Shown here piece after piece: positions 58,435-64,000 of a stretch of DNA of 64,000 nucleotides. The position numbers were made by a program, and so were the translations under genes. How positions within the stretch are numbered: position 1 is the stretch's first letter; each line of letters opens with the position of its first letter. The stretch comes from Tretioscincus oriximinensis (lineage: Eukaryota; Chordata; Lepidosauria; Squamata; Gymnophthalmidae), in the NCBI GenBank assembly GCA_022410635.1, contig JAJVDF010000016.1:2246144-2310143 (forward strand). Direction: 5' to 3'. Under the pieces are notes generated by a model that saw only the letters and a list, made by a program, of their open reading frames with translations, ran no database searches and had not been told where the DNA came from.

Positions 58435-58989
58435 CCGTATCATCAGAATTCTTGACACGTGTAAAATCTGACTCGCGTCAAGAATTCACACGGAGACCAT
58501 AAACGTAGATCGTGAGGCAAGATCCAGGAGGTCCACGTAGGCCATGGAAATTCCTTGCTTGGCACCTCTGTGCAGCAGTTTTTATTGACTCCAAAATCAG
58601 AAGACGTGCATAGAAAGAGTGATGTCAGAAAGTGGGAGTTCTGAAGGTGTGGCATGGGCAGACTGGAGGTCGGTCAAGGTTGTGACACCTGTGAGACGCG
58701 TCTCCCTCCTCCCAAGGGGCGCAGCCTGTGTCAGGAAGTTTCCAAATATGGGTATGGTTTGAGCAATACAAGATTGACCCATTAGGCTTCCAGGACCTGT
58801 GAACTGTCACTCACTCCAAGGTAAAAAGGATTAGCATAAGGCTTCCTCTTGCCGCTCTTAGGTCAATGACTCATGCCATTGTCCGCAGCTGTAGATACAA
58901 TAGGTCCCCTTTGAAACAATAGGCTAAGGAGTGCTACTTGAGGGGAACTGCTCCAGGGCAGGAAGAGAAAGATTAGCTCCCTTGCAACA
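58435..58989 (-). mobile_element. Putative solo LTR of an endogenous retrovirus (minus strand)
   Basis: Read on the minus strand it begins TGTTGCAAGGGAGC (58989) and has the U3-like features listed below. The polyadenylation signal AATAAA is at 58586-58581, followed by about 145 bp that would be R/U5. A perfect CArG box (CCAAATATGG, 58742-58751) and an AP-1 site (TGACTCA, 58866-58872) lie in the U3-like part. The left end is unclear, because a near-palindrome (58448-58490) covers it. No internal retroviral genes and no target duplication are seen. Confidence 0.5.
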
Positions 58990-60399
58990 CCCTGTAGAGG
59001 CAATTTTTCCTAAAAAATTTCATCCAAATTGCCTGGGCCTCTAGGGACCAATTCCTGTATATATTCATATCAAATGTATTAATGCCGATTAATATATTAC
59101 GTATGGAGAACCCCAACACATGCTTATCTTGCAAGGAATGGTCACTGGAAGCCATTTCTTTTTAGTCTTAGGAAGAATTATTCCCGCCACTTGTAGTCTG
59201 GGCACTCTCAAACAGCAGGAAGTGCAGGCTTTGCAAACTAAATCTTCCAATCTTGGGAACTGATTAATCGGCAGGGTTGATGTCCATTTCTGCAAGTTGC
59301 TAAGACCAGTCACCAACCAAACTATGGAAAATGCCCTTAACCTCGGTTTTGTAAAACGGAATGGTTTTAAAGATTTATTTTGATTGTACTCCAAACTGTG
59401 TATGACTAGGCAGCAATAAATAAATGCACTATTTTTCAGTACTTGTTTAAACTGCCAAGACCATGGGTGTCTCATATATTACAAGTTGATCGACCTTGAG
59501 ATACTCTTTTTTTATTTCGCAAGTGATTAAATATATCTCCTTAGAGATATTCTTTCCACCAAAGACACTGAAAACAACCATTCAAACTGAAATGTTTATG
59601 TTCCTATGAAAATATGTAGCCACAAAATAAATAGTACACACATTTAAGTGTGTGATAAAATAAAACACATGCTTTTGAAACTCAAAACAATAAACCCATT
59701 TGTTTCTAAATTTCTATGTATAAATTAATTATGAAAATAGACACAAGAAAGCCATTTGAATATTACATGGTTACTGGTTTTAGTTGAATTGAAATAATAA
59801 GAGGTAAACAAATTTGAAACAATTTAACATTTGCTATATGTGAAAAGAGCTACTTGCTCTTTGCCCTTGTTGATCAGACTAGTAAGCAAGCAATAAACAT
59901 ATCAAAAATTGAAGGGAATACAGGGGGTTTGAAGTATTGATTTTCAAACTGAACAGACCCTTATGTAAAATTTAGGTGTTTTCTGTAGATTTGAATCTGG
60001 GCACATTTGACAAATTGTTTCAACAACAGTTCATCATACTGTACGTAAATTGGATATATACGTAAAGTATATACGTTCCTCTGCTCTTAGTCACCAGTAC
60101 ATTTTTATACCTGCACTTATTGTTTACTGTTGGGTAATTTAAGTTTCAATGCTTACTTGTTTCAAACTTGTAGACTATTTTTATTTGTTTGGTGCATCAT
60201 TTATATCCTACCCTTCACCCAAAAATCCCAAAAGTTTAGAATCGGGAGGGATTTCAGAACTGTCTTTCACTTGAAACTAGAGTGTTGCTACAATTTGAGA
60301 CTCCTGTTTTAAAGTATGTAATTGTGTTCTCTTCCCAGCTGTCTGCTGTTAATTTTTATGTTGCACGATTTATGCGCCAGTTGTGCAGGTTAGCTGCAT
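58990..60399. other. unassigned sequence
   Basis: A 128-codon minus-strand frame (59089-59475) has no domain I recognise and no neighbours to support it. No repeat family named. Confidence 0.4.
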
Positions 60400-60483
60400 T
60401 CTGTTGTTGGGTTGTTGTTGGGTTGTTGTTGTGGTTATTGTAGTAGTGGTGGTGGTGGTGGTGGTAGTGGTGGTGGTGGTGGT
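60400..60483. repeat. (GTT)n and (GGT)n microsatellite
   Basis: GTTGTTGG units pass into GGT units around 60444. Poly-Val/Gly open frames here are artefacts. Confidence 0.9.
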
Positions 60484-61200
60484 TTCATGTGTGCTGTTTT
60501 TGTGTTCCTGGCCTGGTTATACTTTCTTGTTGGGAGATCTTCTGGCTCATTTCTGGCTCATCATGATGATGATGCTTTTTCTTTTTGTGTGTGGGGTTGG
60601 AATTTTGAGCATAAACAATAGCCACTAGGTGCTATTGAGTCCACAAAGTGGAATAGGAATCCTGCAATCATAATCACAAAAATAAAAAGGGAGATGATGA
60701 CAGCTGGTGATTCATGTGATGCTTTGCTCGTAGGAAGAAACAGCCTTTGCTAGGTTTAACATGAATTAAAGTTAGATCTGGTTTGGGAAGAAATAAAATT
60801 TAAATTAAATTATTGGAATAAGGTTAGGCTAGATTTTAGAGCAGGAGAAAGAATGAAGTGTAGATCATCCCTAAGCACTTTCCTCATGCTTTAAAGTTTT
60901 AAATATTTTCACTATTTAATTGTTGCAACCCAAATCCATTTTTAATAATAGCAGGCTTCCCAAAATCCTGATATTTTGGGAAGAGTACCATAATTAGTTT
61001 TGCCCTAAGTTTGCATTGTTCACAGCAGTTCCGCTGCACTCTATTTCTGATGAACACACATTAAAAATATCATTTTGGGGTTTAGAGAACATTATTTGCT
61101 TTACAAATTACTCTACTCCATTGTTTCCTGCAACAATCTGATTATCACTCAGACTGTTTATTACCCGCTAATGATCAACAAGGCAGGTAAGTTCATAAGT
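60484..61200. other. unassigned sequence
   Basis: No recognised repeat or gene. Confidence 0.4.
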
Positions 61201-61779
61201 CTTAGAACTATCACGGTGTTTTAGAAATTCAGTATGGGTGCTTGGGACAACAACCCCCACCCAGGCATACTGCCCTCCTGAGCACCTGCTGTGGTGTGAC
61301 CGCTCACCCAAACACAGGTCACCAAGCCAATATTACATGGCTGTGGTCAACCTCAGCTGCTGGGACTGTACACAAGTCCTCAGACAGCCACAGGTACTTC
61401 CCTATTCACTGCTGAATAGAGCTAGGAAACCCTATTATCCCCAACACACAGGGGGGAACACCTTATTGCCAGTCTCCCAAACAGTTCATTAAGAAGAGAG
61501 GAATGTAGAAAGAAGGATTCTAAATAAAAATATATGTTTCAATACAAAACAAGTTTATTGTTGAACGCAGCAGAATAAAAGCGGTTCATGGAAGATGGCT
61601 TGGGAAGGGATGCCTCTGCTATACCGTGGGTTACACCATCTTGACTCTGCACAGGAAGTGACAGAAATGGAACCTTCCAGAGTATAAACCCCACTCCATC
61701 AGTGGAAGGCCCCAGTCCTTTCTGTCGCTTTACTGCAGGATAGACGTGTACCCACATATAGCAGAACCCTTCAAGGAAT
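61201..61779. other. moderately GC-rich sequence upstream of the DIRS coding part
   Basis: It may hold the left terminal repeat and leader of the DIRS-like element. On the minus strand a TTTATACTCTGG TATA-like box (about 61681-61692) and an AATAAA (about 61552-61557) are spaced like a promoter and polyadenylation signal, so an antisense LTR remnant is an alternative. No second terminal repeat is inside the window to test this. Confidence 0.35.
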
Positions 61780-63113
61780 TTGCCTTTATTATTCTATTAT
61801 ATGGATTGCTTACTGCGACTTGGTGAGCCCCCAAACAAATGCAAGGAGTGCTCCCCTCTGATGATGATGTTTCAACTGTCATTAAAGACAAAGCACCTAC
61901 TAAAGCAAAAAAACGCAAGAATTCAAAGACTCATAAGGAGAAGGACAGTTCCAAAAGCCAGCCCACAAGAAAGAGACAAAGAAAGATAACAAAATCAAGT
62001 CGACCGGCTCTGGCACTAAAGCCAAAGAAAAGAAGGACACCTCTAAAAAAGACGATGCTGATAAGGAAAAAAGACCAGAAAAGCTAGCAGCAACAGGCGT
62101 AATGGGCTATAGCTCAAGCCTGTCTTGGGAAAGAGAGCTAAGGGGGCTATGGATTCCAGACAAAATACTCCAGAACTCCTGGAGGAGGTTAATGATGATC
62201 TGCTCTCAAACATTGTGGCAGATTACATGCAAAGTCAATTCCATGGTATTTTCTTGGAGGACGAGCAACAGGAAGATGACTTGGCCCTTCAGGAGAAGCC
62301 GCAACAAGCTTCTCCCAAAGATGCTGACTTCACTAAACCTGAAGGCAGTGCAGATTATCCCAGATGATTTGGCAGCAGAAAGAGAGGTGCTGCTTATGGC
62401 ACCATCATCCTCTCATCCTGTGGCACCATTCCCCAAATAAGCAGGATATCACTCAAGGATGGAAGGCACCGACTAGATCGTCGAAGCTACCAACCCTACC
62501 AAAGAAATTATTTGTGGAGGACATGGAGGAACCAGACCTGTGGAAGGTTCCCCTAGTGGATGCCGCCATTACTGCTTTTTCTCAATCTCTTGTGCCACAA
62601 CAAGGCGATATACTGCTCAGAGATCAAGAAAAGAGAATGGAGAACACACTGCGTAAAAAATTCGAGACCATATCTCTATGCATCCGAACCACGGCTTACA
62701 TGTTGATATTTGGGAGAGTGGCATTCAAGTGGGCAGATGTGTTGATAGCAGCAGGCATCTTGCCTCAGCAAGTGTCACAACCAATGAAGTATATCCAGAA
62801 AATGTTAGCTCTGGTGTTGGACGCCACCTTCGACTTCATGTTGCTGGAGTCAAGAGCCATGGCCTACAATGTAGCTACCAGACAAGTGCTGTGGCTCAAA
62901 CACTGGAATGCGGATGCAACAGCCAAAGCTAACCTAATGGCAGCCCCTTTCATTGGCGGAATTCTGTTTTGGGAGGAAGCCCTGCGAGATATCTTGATCG
63001 AATCAAATGGGAAGAAAAAGGTTATGCCGTTGAGACCAAACCCACAGGCATCATCATCTGGAGGTAGGGTCAGGAGATACCCATCCTCAAGAAGGGGGTT
63101 TGGGTTCTCTTGA
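61780..63113 (+). pseudogene. DIRS-like gag with LAP2alpha-type domain, frameshifted
   Basis: The protein is spread over at least three frames. First CLLRLGEPPNKCKEC (61798-61850 region), a cysteine motif found at the start of DIRS gag; then a Lys/Ser-rich basic stretch (61860-62085); then an acidic stretch (LLEEVNDDLLSNIVADYMQS, 62180-62240); and a long final open frame, 62364-63113. That frame contains EEPDLWKVPLVDAAITAFSQ, DQEKRMENTLRKKFE, VATRQVLWLKHWNADATAKA and LRDILIESNGKKKVMP. The RxxLWLxxWxADxxxKxxLxxxPFxGxxLF pattern is the gag domain from which the C-terminal region of nuclear LAP2alpha is thought to derive. Frame changes near 61855, 62090-62125 and 62360-62450 rule out function. 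Confidence 0.8.
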
Positions 63114-63269
63114 CCTTTCTTCCAACCAAATAGAATTTTTTGTCCATTCAGGGATTAGCATCCTGGAATAGATCCAGAAAGCAAAATAACCAGCAACGCC
63201 CACCAGCACAGCAGTCCAGAAAGCAGGGATTTCATCTGCCTAAGAGGGATTAAGTCTCAAGGACCCAAA

Positions 63270-63732
63270 CATCCTTTGATGGGGGGAAGACTCACACTAT
63301 TTGCAGACTGCTGGAAAGCATCTGAAGTAGATGATTGGGTCTACAAAATTGTTTCAGAAGGTTATGACCTGAGCTAGCAGAAAAACTGTCTCTAAGATTT
63401 ATCCAATCACTAAGCTGTGTTAACCCTTTCTGAAAATGGGAGGTGATGAAAGCCTTAAATAAGTTGAAAAGTATTGGGGCTATTGAGCCTGTTCCAGAAG
63501 GTGAAAGAGGGAAAGGAATGTACTCCTTTTTCTTTGTAATCAAAAAGAGATCAGGTGGCTGGAAGGCAATCCTTAATTTGAAACCGTTAAATAAATTTAA
63601 GATTAAAAAACATTTTTAAATGGAAACAGTGGGCTCTAAGGTTGGCTCTAGGGAAGAGGCAGTTTCTCTCTTCCCTTGGTTTATCAGGTGCCTATATACA
63701 CATCTTAATGCACCCAAGGTCAAGGAAATACT
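63270..63732 (+). pseudogene. DIRS-like reverse transcriptase, N-terminal fragment
   Basis: First block GGRLTLFADCWKASEVDDWV YKIVSEGYDL (63279-63370), typical of the start of DIRS RT. After several stops come IGAIEPVPEGERGKGMYSFF and KKRSGGWKAILNLKPLNKF (63475-63600), then DAY-like AYIHILMHPRSRKY (63690-63731), which is RT motif A. The frame is broken by stops, and the catalytic YXDD region was never reached before the L1 insertion. Confidence 0.85.
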
Positions 63733-64000
63733 TTTTTTTTATTTTTTTTTTATTGGTTTTTTATATTTTATCACAGAAAGCAAAACATACACAAGGTAGT
63801 AACTTTTTTTGAGTACAGCAGTTACATTATTTACATTATTAGTTATCAAAGGTGTTTTAACTCTATAATTCTGCTGTGTGTTATGTTTTCATATACATAT
63901 ATTTGTTCGATCCCCACCCTCTCACCCTCTTCTCCCATTCCTAGCCCTCCCCCCCATCCCTCCCCCCTTTCCCCTTCCCTCCCTCCCTCCCTCCCCCTCC
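63733..64000 (-). mobile_element. L1-type 3' end in antisense, runs off the window
   Basis: A T/A-rich run (poly(A) on the minus strand) at 63732-63760 is followed by TTTATCACAGAAAGCAAAAC and then a C/CT-rich tract (63930-64000). On the minus strand that tract is G-rich polypurine, as found in L1 3' untranslated regions. Coding sequence lies outside the window, so the family is inferred from this layout. Confidence 0.6.

Larger units (their letters stand above)
61780..63732 (+). mobile_element. DIRS-like tyrosine-recombinase retrotransposon, 5' part
   Basis: The element shows a gag-like region followed by the start of the RT, in the order found in DIRS1-type elements. It is cut within RT at 63732 by an antisense L1 3' end. 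The RNase H, methylase-like and tyrosine recombinase regions would lie beyond and are not seen in this window. Confidence 0.85.

Noticed and set aside
59089..59475. 128-codon minus-strand frame
   Set aside because: No domain, no splice or promoter support, no repeat match; length is not exceptional for 64 kb.
1..64000. CRISPR arrays, operons, ribosome binding sites, prokaryotic mobile elements
   Set aside because: The window is vertebrate DNA; regular short repeats here are microsatellites or transposon ends.

Overview
This is vertebrate genomic DNA, most likely from a squamate reptile (lizard or snake). The evidence is the mix of interspersed repeats: SINEs with a tRNA-like head and a (TTCTTC)n tail of the Sauria/Bov-B kind, SINEs with a related head joined to an L2-like tail, CR1 pieces with the ATGTTCTT 3' end, L2 3' ends with (AAAT)n, L1 3' halves, a Penelope-like element and a DIRS-like element. 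Bases are mostly AT-rich, single N calls are scattered throughout, and nothing suggests a prokaryote or plasmid. The exact species cannot be read from the sequence.

I found no convincing exon of a host protein-coding gene and no genuine tRNA, rRNA or CRISPR. All protein similarity I recognise belongs to retroelements: CR1 reverse transcriptase (RT) at 30690-31250, 46228-47198 and 48275-48615; L1 ORF2 C-terminus at 10085-10700 (minus) and 54610-55251 (plus); Penelope linker/endonuclease relic at 43480-44280; DIRS gag and RT at 61780-63732. The window therefore reads as an intergenic or deep intronic repeat landscape.

Layout: 1-10 kb holds a CR1 3' end, a TA-flanked unclassified repeat ('repeat A') with a CR1 tail nested in it, a SINE ('SINE-A'), a trinucleotide array and Penelope-end fragments. 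10-20 kb holds an L1 fragment, two copies of an 82-bp palindromic mini-transposon, a 900-bp fold-back element ('element B') and three SINE-A copies. 20-30 kb holds L2 and CR1 tails, a SINE-B and a 399-bp hAT-type mini-transposon with a perfect 8-bp target duplication, then about 5 kb without a recognisable repeat. 30-40 kb holds CR1, SINE-B, Penelope-end fragments, a decayed tandem array and a second element B. 40-50 kb holds a mariner-like mini-element, a putative solo LTR, a Penelope-like copy with 166-bp inverted terminal repeats and the best-preserved CR1. 50-64 kb holds two more repeat A copies, a patch of nested local duplications, another SINE-A, an L1 with a 9-bp target duplication, a putative minus-strand LTR and the DIRS-like element, interrupted inside its RT by an antisense L1 3' end that runs off the window.

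The most interesting items are the Penelope-like copy with terminal inverted repeats, the DIRS gag that carries the domain type later adopted by the nuclear protein LAP2alpha, and three groups I cannot assign to a named family (repeat A, element B and the 52-kb duplication patch). Identities rest on reading and translation by eye; boundaries of old copies are good to about 10-20 bases unless a target duplication is given.
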